From NCBI RefSeq assembly GCF_029675105.1, contig NZ_JAQQFV010000009.1:186001-250000 (forward strand): a stretch of 64,000 nucleotides of DNA, given 5' to 3'. The notes beneath the pieces were generated by a model. It made no database searches and had not been told where the DNA came from. It saw only the letters and a program-made list of their open reading frames with translations. The DNA is from Nocardia anocheti. Lineage in GTDB: Bacteria; Actinomycetota; Actinomycetes; Mycobacteriales; Mycobacteriaceae. The position numbers and the translations under genes were made by a program. The first letter of the stretch is position 1, and every line of letters begins with the position of its first letter. Below, piece by piece: positions 25,763 to 34,279 of this stretch.

Positions 25763-26992
25763 TCAAGCGTATTCGACTTCCCAGCGTTTGATGCCGTTGA
25801 GCCAGCCGGTGCGCAGCCGCACCGGATCGGACACCTGGCGCAGATTCGGCATCGCGTCGGCGATGGCATTGAACATCAGATCGATCTCCAACCGGGCCAG
25901 ATTGGCGCCGACACAGTAGTGCGTGCCGGTGCCGCCGAAGCCGACGTGCGGGTTCGGGTTGCGCAGCACGTCGAAGCGGAACGGGTCGACGAAGGCGTCC
26001 TCGTCGAAATTGGCCGAGCTGTAAAACAAGCCGACCCGCTGACCCTTCCTGACCTGCTGTCCGCCCAGTTCCAGATCGCGGGTGGCGGTGCGCTGGAAGG
26101 CCGTCACCGGGGTGGCCCAGCGCACGATCTCGTCGGGCGCGGTGCGCGGGCGCTGGTCCTTGTAGAGCTCCCATTGCTCGGGGTTGTCGACGAAGGCCTT
26201 CATACCGTGGGTGATGGAGTTGCGGGTGGTCTCGTTGCCCGCGACCGCGAGCAGGATGACGAAGAAGGCGAACTCGTCGGAGCCGAGATGCTCGCCGTCG
26301 ACATCGGCGTTCACCAGTTGGGTGACGATATCGGCGGCCGGGCAGCCGCGTCGCTGCTCGGCCATGTTCCAGGCGTAGCCCATCACCTCGGCGGTGGCGG
26401 TGTGGTGATTGCCCTCGAACTCCGGATCGTCGTAGGAGATCATCTGATTGGTCCAGTCGAAGATCTTGCGGCGGTCCTCCTGCGGCACGCCGAGCAGTTC
26501 GGCGATGGCTTGCAGCGGCAGTTCGACGGCCACCTGTTCGACGAAGTCGCCGCGGCCCTCGCGCTTGGCGTCGAAGACGATGCGCTCGGCCCGCTCGGTG
26601 AGGGCGGCGCGCAGATTCTCCACCGCGCGCGGGGTGAAGCCCTTGGACACGATGCGCCGGATCTTGGTGTGCTGCGGCGGGTCCAGGTTCAGCATGAGCA
26701 TATTGCCGAGCATGTCGATCTGTTCGCGGGTGGTCTCCTCGTTGAACCGGATGATGGCGGTGTTCTCGTGCGAGGAGAAGTCCTCGGGATTCTTGGAGAT
26801 CTCCTTGATGTCGGCCAGCTTGGAGACCACCCAGTAGCCGCCGTCGTCGAAGCCGCTGGCCCGGTCGGGCTGGGCGCACCACCAGACCGGCGCGGTGCGC
26901 CGCAGCTCGGCGAATTCCTCGACGGGCAGTCGGGCGGCCAGCAGATCGGGATCGGTGAAATCGAATCCTGCCGGGATGTTCGGGCTGATCAC
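25763..26992 (-). CDS. Cytochrome P450, CYP125-like steroid C26-monooxygenase
   Basis: 409 residues. Strong family resemblance to CYP125A1: PAGFDFTDPDLLAARLPVEE at the start, I-helix AVAGNETTRNSIT, EIVRWATPVTAFQRTA, and the heme loop FGGTGTHYCVGANLAR with Cys360. CYP125 enzymes oxidise the C26/C27 methyl of cholesterol and sitosterol side chains, starting side-chain degradation. ATG 26992 follows GGAGGAG. A KstR-type box at 27037-27050 lies 45 bp upstream, fitting the sterol regulon. No other sterol gene is in the window, so this is probably an extra paralogue. Subfamily is inferred by recall, not by alignment. Confidence 0.87.
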   Translation of the reverse strand: MISPNIPAGFDFTDPDLLAARLPVEEFAELRRTAPVWWCAQPDRASGFDDGGYWVVSKLADIKEISKNPEDFSSHENTAIIRFNEETTREQIDMLGNMLMLNLDPPQHTKIRRIVSKGFTPRAVENLRAALTERAERIVFDAKREGRGDFVEQVAVELPLQAIAELLGVPQEDRRKIFDWTNQMISYDDPEFEGNHHTATAEVMGYAWNMAEQRRGCPAADIVTQLVNADVDGEHLGSDEFAFFVILLAVAGNETTRNSITHGMKAFVDNPEQWELYKDQRPRTAPDEIVRWATPVTAFQRTATRDLELGGQQVRKGQRVGLFYSSANFDEDAFVDPFRFDVLRNPNPHVGFGGTGTHYCVGANLARLEIDLMFNAIADAMPNLRQVSDPVRLRTGWLNGIKRWEVEYA

Positions 26993-27036
26993 GGGTGTCT
27001 CCTCCGGTCCGTCACGCGGCGCTCACCGAGTGATGT

Positions 27037-27050
27037 AGAACACGTTCCGG
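27037..27050. promoter_or_regulatory. KstR-type operator upstream of CYP125-like gene
   Basis: TAGAACACGTTCCG matches the published KstR pattern T-N2-AAC-N2-GTT-N2-A except at the last position (G for A). Position: 45-58 bp upstream of the P450 start. Presence ahead of a CYP125-like gene is what the known cholesterol regulon predicts. Confidence 0.6.
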
Positions 27051-27078
27051 GTCCATGAAACCACGCGGAGCCATCTGG

Positions 27079-27091
27079 TGAACAGTGTTTA
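27079..27091. promoter_or_regulatory. Palindrome near P450 promoter, possible TetR operator
   Basis: TGAACAGTGTTTA (core AACA-C-TGTT on the minus strand, 11 of 13 positions symmetric) in an AT-rich patch between the P450 and the divergent kinase gene. The form is common for TetR-type operators, and the co-oriented TetR gene is a candidate binder. Confidence 0.4.
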
Positions 27092-27175
27092 GTAATACCC
27101 GTTAACCAAAGTGCTCGAGGTGCTGATTCGGCACGTTCGATGCCGGTCTGTTCGTGTTGTGGGCAAGATGGCCGG

Positions 27176-28192
27176 GTGGACCTGCCGTTCCTGCGTGCGC
27201 ACCCGCACCTGCTGCCGACCTTCCTGGCCCATCAGCGCTTGCGCACCACGCCGGTCTCCGGCGGTTCGATCAGCGTCGCCGAGCGGATCGTCCTCGACGA
27301 CGGGACCCACCTGTTCCTCAAGACCTGGCCGGGCGGGGTCTCGGCGGCACCCACCGGTGAGCCCGAGCCCGCTCCCCGTGGATTGTTCGCGGCCGAGGCC
27401 GCCGGACTCGACTGGTTGCGGGTGCCCGGTGGGGTCGCGGTCCCCGAGGTCTACGCGGCCACCGACGACCTGCTGCTCATGGCCTGGATCGACCACGCCG
27501 AACCGACCGTCGTCGCCGCCGAACGGTTCGGCGCCACCCTCGCCGTCACCCACCAGGCCGGTGCGGCCCGCTTCGGCGGGGCAGCGCCGCCCACCGCCGG
27601 TGCCGGGCCTGCTATCGCCGTTGGTACGCAGCCCGCCGCCGACCCACTGCCTACTTCCGGTGTGGGGGGTATCTCGCCGCCGACCGGATTCCTCGCGGGC
27701 CTGCCTCTCGACAACACCCCCGGCGACGACTGGCCAACGTGGTTCCGCGAGCGCCGCATCCTCCCGTACCTGAAACTCGCCGTCGACGCGGGCGCACTCG
27801 ACCCCGCCGACGCCACCCTCGTGGAATCCATCTCCATCGAAGCCCCCACCGAACCCCCGTCCCGCATCCACGGCGACCTCTGGCCCGGCAATATCCTCTG
27901 GGGCCCCGCCGACACCCCCTGGCTCATCGACCCCGCCGCCCACGCGGGCCACCGCGAAACCGACCTCGCCACCCTGCTCCTCTTCGGCGGCGCACCCTAC
28001 CTGGATCGAATCCTCGCCGCCTACAACGATATCCACCCTCTCGCCCCCGACTGGCGTACCCGCATCCCCTTGCACCAGCTCCCCATCATGCTGGTTCACG
28101 CCATCCTCTTCGGCCGCTCCTACCGCTCGGCCGTCCTGGACGCGGCGTCCCCCTACCGGGGTGCCTCCCGATCTCGACCCGCACCTCGGTGA
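27176..28192 (+). CDS. Fructosamine kinase-family phosphotransferase
   Basis: 338 residues, aminoglycoside/fructosamine-3-kinase fold. The N-lobe has GGSISVAERIVLDDGTHLFLK (catalytic Lys), the C-lobe HGDLWPGNILW (catalytic loop) and LIDPAAHAGHRETDLA (the DFG-equivalent). It probably phosphorylates protein- or sugar-linked ketoamines for deglycation. A Gly/Ala/Pro-rich stretch at about residues 132-168 replaces a shorter loop in family members. GTG 27176 fits the family start; no ribosome-binding site is obvious and ATG 27140 is an alternative. Its stop overlaps the next gene (GTGA). Confidence 0.85.
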   Translation: MDLPFLRAHPHLLPTFLAHQRLRTTPVSGGSISVAERIVLDDGTHLFLKTWPGGVSAAPTGEPEPAPRGLFAAEAAGLDWLRVPGGVAVPEVYAATDDLLLMAWIDHAEPTVVAAERFGATLAVTHQAGAARFGGAAPPTAGAGPAIAVGTQPAADPLPTSGVGGISPPTGFLAGLPLDNTPGDDWPTWFRERRILPYLKLAVDAGALDPADATLVESISIEAPTEPPSRIHGDLWPGNILWGPADTPWLIDPAAHAGHRETDLATLLLFGGAPYLDRILAAYNDIHPLAPDWRTRIPLHQLPIMLVHAILFGRSYRSAVLDAASPYRGASRSRPAPR

Positions 28193-28584
28193 CCACCGTG
28201 TCGATGGGCTTCGTACAGATCGGCGTCGTCGCACTCGCACTATTCCTGCGACTCACCGCATTCGGCTGGTTCGCCATGGTCGGTCTGATCCTCAGCGCCA
28301 TCTCCCTCGGCCTGCTCCCCGCACTCCTGTTCGGCCCGTTGATCTTCGCCGGATTCGCCGCCGCACCGCCGATGTGGCCGCTGCTCGTCACCGCCGACCT
28401 CCTCCTGCTGACGTGCGCGTCGACCTTCGAGGACGGCGGCGACAACACGTCCACCAGCCCACTGGAAGTACTCACCGGACGAGGCGGCGGGCCGTTGTCC
28501 GACAAGGTGTTCCGATACAGCGCGACCGCCTACCTGATCACCCTGCCGGTGCTGGTGATCGGAACGCTGGCACTCCCGCGGTGA
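28189..28584 (+). CDS. Small membrane protein, unknown
   Basis: 131 residues starting with GTG that overlaps the kinase stop (GTGA), so translation is coupled. Four hydrophobic segments are visible (about 5-22, 26-47, 52-72, 110-128), with a short polar region FEDGGDNTSTSPLEVLTGRGG between the third and fourth. No recognised motif. ATG 28204 is an alternative start. Terminated by the hairpin at 28622-28659. Confidence 0.6.
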   Translation: MTTVSMGFVQIGVVALALFLRLTAFGWFAMVGLILSAISLGLLPALLFGPLIFAGFAAAPPMWPLLVTADLLLLTCASTFEDGGDNTSTSPLEVLTGRGGGPLSDKVFRYSATAYLITLPVLVIGTLALPR

Positions 28585-28621
28585 ACAGCTCTCCACCACC
28601 CGCGATGCTCGACACGAACGA

Positions 28622-28659
28622 CGAAGGCCGCCCGCATCCTTGGATGGGGGCGGCCTTCG
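28622..28659. terminator. Bidirectional hairpin terminator
   Basis: 12-bp perfect stem (CGAAGGCCGCCC / GGGCGGCCTTCG) with a 14-nt loop, between the convergent membrane protein gene (stop 28584) and sdhB (stop 28674). Confidence 0.75.
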
Positions 28660-28673
28660 GGGGACCTGGGAGG

Positions 28674-29444
28674 TCAGCGGGCGAAGAGGAGGGCTCGCTT
28701 GACTTCCTGGATGGCCTTGGTGACCTCGATGCCGCGGGGGCACGCGTCGGTGCAGTTGAAGGTGGTGCGGCAGCGCCAGACGCCTTCGACGTCATTGAGG
28801 ATGTCGAGGCGCTCGCGGGCGGCTTCGTCGCGGCTGTCGAAGATGAAGCGGTGGGCGTTCACGATCGCGGCCGGGCCGAAGTAGCTGCCGTCGCTCCAGT
28901 ACACGGGGCAGGAGGTGGTGCAGCAGGCGCACAGGATGCACTTGGTGGTGTCGTCGAAGCGGGCGCGGTCGTGCTGGGACTGGATGCGCTCGCGGGTGGG
29001 CTCGTTACCCGAGGTGATCAGGTACGGCTTCACGGCACGGAACGCGTCGAAGAACGGCTCCATGTCGACGATGAGGTCCTTCTCCACGGGCAGGCCGCGG
29101 ATGGGCTCGACGGTCATGGTGAGGGTCTTGTCGCCCTTGGGCAGCAGGTCCTTCATCAGCACCTTGCAGGCCAGCCGGTTCACACCGTTGATCCGCATCG
29201 CGTCCGAACCGCACACACCGTGGGCGCAGGAGCGCCGGAAGGTGAGGGTGCCGTCCAGGTAGGACTTGATGTAGATCAGGACGTTGAGGAAGCGGTCGGT
29301 CGGCAGGACCGGCACCTGGAACGAATCCCAGTAGGCGCCCTTGTCGTCCTCGGTGCTGAACCGGGCCACCTTGACGGTGACCATGACCGAGCCCTCGGGC
29401 ACGGGCGCGGGCTTCTGGGTGACGGGTTCGGCTACAGCAGTCAT
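28674..29444 (-). CDS. sdhB: Succinate dehydrogenase iron-sulfur subunit
   Basis: 256 residues. It carries three clusters: 2Fe-2S ligands in SCAHGVCGSD (Cys73, Cys78) and LAC (Cys93); 4Fe-4S and 3Fe-4S ligands from KCILCACCTTSCP (169-179) and the later WRCRTTFNCTDACP. Electrons pass from SdhA flavin through these to the quinone site in SdhCD. Last gene of the sdhCDAB operon; its ATG overlaps the sdhA stop (ATGA), coupling translation. Length is normal. Confidence 0.97.
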   Translation of the reverse strand: MTAVAEPVTQKPAPVPEGSVMVTVKVARFSTEDDKGAYWDSFQVPVLPTDRFLNVLIYIKSYLDGTLTFRRSCAHGVCGSDAMRINGVNRLACKVLMKDLLPKGDKTLTMTVEPIRGLPVEKDLIVDMEPFFDAFRAVKPYLITSGNEPTRERIQSQHDRARFDDTTKCILCACCTTSCPVYWSDGSYFGPAAIVNAHRFIFDSRDEAARERLDILNDVEGVWRCRTTFNCTDACPRGIEVTKAIQEVKRALLFAR

Positions 29445-31213
29445 CAGTACTTACGCTCCATCGGCTCGTAGCGGGTCTGCACCACCGGCTTGAAGTCGAG
29501 GCGGATCTCGGAGATGAGCTCCGGGCCCTCCTTGTAGGCCATGGTGTGCCGCATGAAGTTCACGTCGTCGCGATCCGGGTAGTCCTCGCGGGCGTGACCG
29601 CCACGCGATTCCTTGCGGTTGAGCGCGCCGACGACGGTGACCTCGGCCAGCTCGAGCAGGAAGCCCAGCTCGACGGCCTCGAGCAGGTCGCTGTTGTAGC
29701 GCTTGCCCTTGTCCTGCACCGTGATCCGGGTATAGCGCTCCTTGAGCGCGTGGATATCGGTGAGGGCCTGCTTGAGGGTGTCCTCGGTGCGGAACACGGC
29801 GGCGTTCATGTCCATCGTGTACTGCAGTTCGGTGCGGATGTCGGCCACGCGCTCGTTGCCGTGGTCGGACAGGATCAGCGCCAGCCAGTCCTGCACCATC
29901 AGCGCCGGGTTCTCCGGCATCTCGACGAACTCGGTGCGGTTGGCGTACTCCGCGGCGGCGATACCGGCGCGACGACCGAAGACGTTGATGTCGAGCAGCG
30001 AGTTGGTGCCGAGACGGTTCGCGCCGTGCACGGACACGCACGCGCACTCACCGGCGGCGTAGAGGCCGGGGACCACGTCGGTGTTGTTGCGCAGCACCTC
30101 GCCACGGATGCGGGTGGGGATACCGCCCATCACGTAGTGGCAGGTCGGCATGACCGGAACGAGCTCCTTGACCGGGTCGACGCCCAGGTAGGTGCGCGCG
30201 AACTCGGTGATGTCGGGCAGCTTCTCCTCGAGCACGTCCTCGCCGAGGTGGGTCACGTCGATGTAGACGTAGTCCTTGTTCGGCCCGGCGCCGCGGCCCT
30301 CGAGCACCTCGAGCACCATCGAACGGGCGACGATGTCACGCGGGGCGAGGTCCTTGATGGTGGGGGCGTAGCGCTCCATGAAGCGCTCGCCGGAGGAGTT
30401 GCGCAGGATGCCACCCTCACCACGGACGGCCTCGGAGATGAGGATGCCCAGGCCCGCCAGACCTGTCGGGTGGAACTGGTGGAACTCCATGTCCTCGAGC
30501 GGCAGGCCCTTGCGGAACACGATCGCCATGCCGTCACCGGTCAGCGTGTGCGCGTTCGAGGTGGTCTTGTACATGCGACCCGAGCCGCCGGTGGCGAACA
30601 CGATCGACTTCGCGTGGAAGACGTGGATCTCGCCGGTGGCCAGCTCGTAGGCGACGACGCCGGTGGCGACGGGGCCCCGCTCGGACTCGGTCATCACCAG
30701 GTCGAGCACGTAGAACTCGTTGTAGAACTCGACGTCGTGCTTGACGCAGTTCTGGTAGAGCGTCTGCAGGATCATGTGACCGGTGCGGTCGGCGGCATAA
30801 CACGCGCGACGCACGGGCGCCTTGCCGTGGTCACGGGTGTGGCCACCGAAACGGCGCTGGTCGATCTTGCCCTCGGGCGTGCGGTTGAACGGCAGACCCA
30901 TCTTCTCCAGGTCCATCACCGCGTCGATGGCCTCCTTGGCCATGATCTCCGCGGCGTCCTGGTCGACGAGGTAGTCGCCACCCTTGACGGTGTCGAAGGT
31001 GTGCCATTCCCAGTTGTCTTCTTCGACGTTGGCCAGCGCGGCGCACATGCCACCCTGCGCCGCGCCGGTGTGGCTGCGGGTCGGGTAGAGCTTGGTCAGG
31101 ACCGCGGTGCGAGCCCGGGGGCCCGCCTCGATCGCCGCGCGCATGCCCGCGCCACCGGCGCCGACGATGACGACGTCGTAGCGATGCTCCTGAATCGGAC
31201 GGGATTCACTCAT
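29444..31213 (-). CDS. sdhA: Succinate dehydrogenase flavoprotein subunit
   Basis: 589 residues. FAD dinucleotide fold YDVVIVGAGGAGMRAA (11-26), covalent-flavin His48 in RSHTGAAQGG, and active-site motifs HPTGLAGLGILISE, GGIPTRIRGEV and CVSVHGANRLGTNSLLD. It oxidises succinate to fumarate on the cytoplasmic side of complex II. It follows sdhD by 16 bp and overlaps sdhB. Orthologous to the M. tuberculosis Rv3318 type (Sdh2) rather than the Rv0248c type, judged by gene order. Confidence 0.97.
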   Translation of the reverse strand: MSESRPIQEHRYDVVIVGAGGAGMRAAIEAGPRARTAVLTKLYPTRSHTGAAQGGMCAALANVEEDNWEWHTFDTVKGGDYLVDQDAAEIMAKEAIDAVMDLEKMGLPFNRTPEGKIDQRRFGGHTRDHGKAPVRRACYAADRTGHMILQTLYQNCVKHDVEFYNEFYVLDLVMTESERGPVATGVVAYELATGEIHVFHAKSIVFATGGSGRMYKTTSNAHTLTGDGMAIVFRKGLPLEDMEFHQFHPTGLAGLGILISEAVRGEGGILRNSSGERFMERYAPTIKDLAPRDIVARSMVLEVLEGRGAGPNKDYVYIDVTHLGEDVLEEKLPDITEFARTYLGVDPVKELVPVMPTCHYVMGGIPTRIRGEVLRNNTDVVPGLYAAGECACVSVHGANRLGTNSLLDINVFGRRAGIAAAEYANRTEFVEMPENPALMVQDWLALILSDHGNERVADIRTELQYTMDMNAAVFRTEDTLKQALTDIHALKERYTRITVQDKGKRYNSDLLEAVELGFLLELAEVTVVGALNRKESRGGHAREDYPDRDDVNFMRHTMAYKEGPELISEIRLDFKPVVQTRYEPMERKY

Positions 31214-31229
31214 GCGAGGTGGCCTGTTC

Positions 31230-31664
31230 CTAACCGGTGATGTTGGGGTCGAAGGTGAAGATGACGTAGGTGCCGACGCTCATCACCAGGATCATCGAGA
31301 CCGCGAGGACGGTCTTGAGCCAGAACCGGGTGGAGTCCTTGCGGGAGTAGTCATCGATGACGGTCCGCAGACCGTTGCCGCCGTGCAGCTGGGCCAACCA
31401 GAGCATGGTCAGGTCCCAGAACTGCCAGAACGGGCTGGACCAGCGACCGGCGATGAACGCGAAGTTCAGCCGGTTCACGCCACCGTCGATCATCAGCATG
31501 ATGAACATGTGGCCGATCACCAGCACGATCAGCAGCAGGCCGGAGAAGCGCATGAACAGCCACGCGTACTTCTCGAAGTTGCCGTTGGTCGTGCCCCGGG
31601 GGGAGCGGGGGGCGTCCAGGCTGGCCGGGCGGTCGTAGGACTTGCCGAGGACAGGTGCAGACAT
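31230..31664 (-). CDS. sdhD: Succinate dehydrogenase hydrophobic membrane anchor
   Basis: 144 residues with three transmembrane helices (about 34-56, 78-95, 112-135). NFEKYAWLFMRFSGLLLIVLVIGHMF is the SdhD signature with the heme-ligand His52. It anchors SdhAB and forms the quinone site with SdhC. The start follows the sdhC stop after one base. Confidence 0.93.
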   Translation of the reverse strand: MSAPVLGKSYDRPASLDAPRSPRGTTNGNFEKYAWLFMRFSGLLLIVLVIGHMFIMLMIDGGVNRLNFAFIAGRWSSPFWQFWDLTMLWLAQLHGGNGLRTVIDDYSRKDSTRFWLKTVLAVSMILVMSVGTYVIFTFDPNITG

Positions 31665-31665
31665 A

Positions 31666-32070
31666 TCAGTGCTCCGTCAGCAGGTAGAAGAACTGGCGGC
31701 CGACGCCGGCGGCGGAGACCAGAACCCAGATGGTCAGCACGACCCACAGCATCTGCTTCTGGAAGCGCGGGCCCTGCGCCCAGAAGTCGACCAGGATCAG
31801 GCGGACGCCGTTGAGCGCGTGGTAGAGCACCGCGACGACGAGGCCCATCTCCATGAGGGCGACCAGCGGCGTCTTGTAGAGCTCGATCGCGTGGTCGTAG
31901 GTTTCGGGGCTGACCCGGACCAGCGCGGTGTCCAGCACATGGACGAAGAGGAAGAAGAACAGCATGACACCGGTGATCCGGTGCAGCGCCCACGACCACA
32001 TGCCCGGGTCGCCGCGGTACAGCGTCTTGCGCTTCGGCTGGGCCGGAGCCGGAGCTTCTATCGTGCTCAT
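31666..32070 (-). CDS. sdhC: Succinate dehydrogenase cytochrome b556 subunit
   Basis: 134 residues, three transmembrane helices. RTLYRG-like start (KTLYRGDPGMWSWALHRITGV) with the SdhC pattern His-Arg-x-Thr-Gly, and heme-ligand candidate His in FFFLFVHVLD and VLYHALNGVR. ATG 32070 is preferred; GGAGG lies 13 nt upstream, further than usual, and a TTG at 32088 overlaps it. First gene of sdhCDAB. The 290-bp gap to divergent cdd holds its promoter, but no clear boxes were recognised. Confidence 0.92.
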   Translation of the reverse strand: MSTIEAPAPAQPKRKTLYRGDPGMWSWALHRITGVMLFFFLFVHVLDTALVRVSPETYDHAIELYKTPLVALMEMGLVVAVLYHALNGVRLILVDFWAQGPRFQKQMLWVVLTIWVLVSAAGVGRQFFYLLTEH

Positions 32071-32360
32071 AGAGTGCGGTGCCTCCAACGTCGTTGATGG
32101 ACCCGGTCACAGATCCGACGCCGGCATGCGTGGAGAGGCAAATGCCCAGGTGGCTGCGCTGTGTTCTCGAGCGCTGGCCCGCCGCCGGGAACCTGAACCG
32201 ATCTTCGGTGAACTCTAATCCTCTCTGTTTCGCGGAACTAATTCGGCGTGCCGCGCGTTGCGTGCGAAACGGCCGAGTTAGGTTTACCTTTCTCCTTGCC
32301 GGATACTGGTGCGCAGGCCCGTTCGTCGACGCGTTCGACGGGATCCGCTGGAGGTTCGTG

Positions 32361-32762
32361 ATGCCCGAAATCGAGTGGAATACCTTGCATGACAAGGCAA
32401 TTCAAGTTATGCGTCAGGCGTATGCGCCGTACTCGGGATTCCCCGTCGGCGCTGCTGCTCTCACCGCGGACGGGCGAATTGTGAGCGGATGCAATGTGGA
32501 AAATGTCTCATACGGACTAACGCTGTGTGCCGAATGTGTACTCGTCGGTAACTTATTTGCGACGGGTGGCGGCCGTCTCATCGCGGTGTCGGTGACCGAT
32601 TCCCGGGGGGAAATCCTCATGCCGTGTGGGCGGTGTCGTCAGCTGCTGTTCGAGCACGGGGGCGCCGAGCTGCTCGTGGCGCACGGTGAGGGCCCGCTGA
32701 CGCTGGGCGAGCTGCTGCCGTACGCCTTCGGACCCGACGATCTGGCGGCGGGACGGCGCTGA
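32361..32762 (+). CDS. cdd: Cytidine deaminase
   Basis: 133 residues, homotetrameric zinc enzyme converting cytidine and deoxycytidine to uridine and deoxyuridine. Zinc ligands: Cys56 with Glu58 as the proton shuttle (LCAECV), and Cys89/Cys92 (MPCGRCRQ). CNVENVSYGLT binds the nucleoside. ATG 32361 with GGAGG eight bases upstream. It heads the salvage run cdd-deoA-add, all on the plus strand, as in mycobacteria (Rv3315c-Rv3313c). Confidence 0.96.
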   Translation: MPEIEWNTLHDKAIQVMRQAYAPYSGFPVGAAALTADGRIVSGCNVENVSYGLTLCAECVLVGNLFATGGGRLIAVSVTDSRGEILMPCGRCRQLLFEHGGAELLVAHGEGPLTLGELLPYAFGPDDLAAGRR

Positions 32763-32800
32763 GTCCGGAATCCCGGTGGTGCCCGTGCCAGACTGGCCCG

Positions 32801-34087
32801 GTGACGGCACTCAACGCGGTTTCGGTCATCAGGAGCAAGCGCGACGGTGGGGAGCTCACCGACCAGCAGATCGACTGGGTGGTGGACGGGTTCACTCGGG
32901 GGATCGTGGCCGACGAGCAGATGTCGGCGCTGGCCATGGCGATTCTCTGGCGCGGGATGTCCCGGCGCGAGACGGCCCGGTGGACCGCGGCGATGATCGC
33001 CTCCGGCAGCCGGATGGACTTCACCGACCTGCCCCGACCCACCGTCGACAAGCATTCGACCGGCGGGGTCGGCGACAAGATCACCCTGCCGCTGGCCCCG
33101 CTGGTGGCGGCCTGCGGGGCGGCGGTGCCGCAGCTGTCCGGGCGCGGACTCGGGCACACCGGCGGCACGCTGGACAAACTCGAGGCGATCCCCGGCTGGC
33201 GCGCCGACGTCAGTGTGCCGAGGATGCGCGAGATCCTGGCCGACCCGGCGATCGGGGCGGTGGTCTGTGCGGCCGGTGCCGATCTGGCGCCCGCCGACAA
33301 GCGGCTCTACGCGCTGCGCGATGTCACCGGGACGGTCGAGTCGATCCCGCTCATCGCCAGCTCGATCATGAGCAAGAAGATCGCCGAGGGGACCGCGGCG
33401 CTGGTCCTCGATGTCAAGGTGGGTTGCGGGGCTTTTCTGAAGACCATCGAGGAGGCCAGGGAACTCGCCACCGCCATGGTCGAACTCGGCCGCGACGCCG
33501 GGACGCGCACGGTCGCGCTGCTCACCGCCATGGACACCCCGCTCGGGCGCACGGCGGGCAACGCGCTCGAAGTCGCCGAATCGGTCGAGGTGCTGGCCGG
33601 TGGCGGACCGGCCGACGTGGTCGAGCTGACGCTGACGCTCGCCCGCGAGATGGTCGAGCTGGCGGGGCTCGACGTGGACCCGGCCGACGTGCTGGCCGAC
33701 GGCCGCGCCATGGATCACTGGCGGGCGATGGTCGCGGCCCAGGGCGGCGATCCGGACGCGCCGCTGCCGGTGGCCCGGCACACCGAGATCGTGCGGGCCG
33801 ACGCGGACGGGGTGCTCACGCGCCTGGACGCGATGGGTGTCGGGCTGGCCGCGTGGCGGCTCGGCGCGGGTCGGGCCCGGCAGGGCGAGGCCGTGCAGGC
33901 GGGCGCCGGGATCGAGATGCACGCCAAGCCGGGGGACACCGTGCGCGCCGGTCAGCCGCTGCTCACCCTGCACACCGACACCCCCGACGCCTTCGCCGAG
34001 GCGCTGCGGTTGCTGGATGACACGGTCACGATCGAAACGAACCCGGACAGCAAACCTGGCGAGCTGGTTCTCGACCGCATCGGCTGA
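32801..34087 (+). CDS. deoA: Thymidine phosphorylase
   Basis: 428 residues. It splits thymidine or deoxyuridine to base plus deoxyribose-1-phosphate. The phosphate-binding signature SGRGLGHTGGTLDKLEAIPG is complete; DKHSTGGVGDK and VKVGCGAFLKT are also family motifs. Start GTG 32801 with CAGACT six bases upstream and no ribosome-binding site, possibly leaderless. The domain order (alpha, alpha/beta, C-terminal barrel-sandwich ending LVLDRIG) and length are typical. A second, frameshifted copy of the gene's last 30 codons follows at 34136-34233. Confidence 0.95.
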   Translation: MTALNAVSVIRSKRDGGELTDQQIDWVVDGFTRGIVADEQMSALAMAILWRGMSRRETARWTAAMIASGSRMDFTDLPRPTVDKHSTGGVGDKITLPLAPLVAACGAAVPQLSGRGLGHTGGTLDKLEAIPGWRADVSVPRMREILADPAIGAVVCAAGADLAPADKRLYALRDVTGTVESIPLIASSIMSKKIAEGTAALVLDVKVGCGAFLKTIEEARELATAMVELGRDAGTRTVALLTAMDTPLGRTAGNALEVAESVEVLAGGGPADVVELTLTLAREMVELAGLDVDPADVLADGRAMDHWRAMVAAQGGDPDAPLPVARHTEIVRADADGVLTRLDAMGVGLAAWRLGAGRARQGEAVQAGAGIEMHAKPGDTVRAGQPLLTLHTDTPDAFAEALRLLDDTVTIETNPDSKPGELVLDRIG

Positions 34088-34135
34088 CGCACACCGCTCG
34101 GCTGATCTCGCACGGAGGGGCTGTGCGCCCCACCG

Positions 34136-34233
34136 CTCGCCGCCGACGCGCTGCGCGTGCTCGACGGCACGACGGCGATCGAGGTCGACCCGGACGACAA
34201 CCGGGCGCGCTGGTACTCGAGCGCATCGGGTAG
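34136..34233 (+). pseudogene. Duplicated or leftover 3' end of deoA
   Basis: The segment translates as LAADALRVLDGTTAIEVDPDD, one base is then lost near 34202, and in the next frame it reads GALVLERIG-stop (TAG 34231-34233). This matches the real deoA tail (FAEALRLLDDTVTIETNPDS then GELVLDRIG) over about 30 codons with many synonymous differences. It lies 50 bp after the deoA stop. Divergence from the intact gene argues against a recent tandem duplication and for a relic of a second deoA allele. Confidence 0.7.
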
Positions 34234-34279
34234 CCGCGGATGCGTCGCGGGGAGGCGGACTCCCCGCTAACGTTTCCGT

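Noticed and set aside
32278..32288. TTAGGTTTACC, resembling half of an IdeR iron box
   Set aside because: Only one half-site matches; the second arm is absent, so no iron regulation of sdh or cdd is claimed.
34088..34140. Possible attachment site or IS end beside the deoA remnant
   Set aside because: No terminal inverted repeat or target duplication was found.
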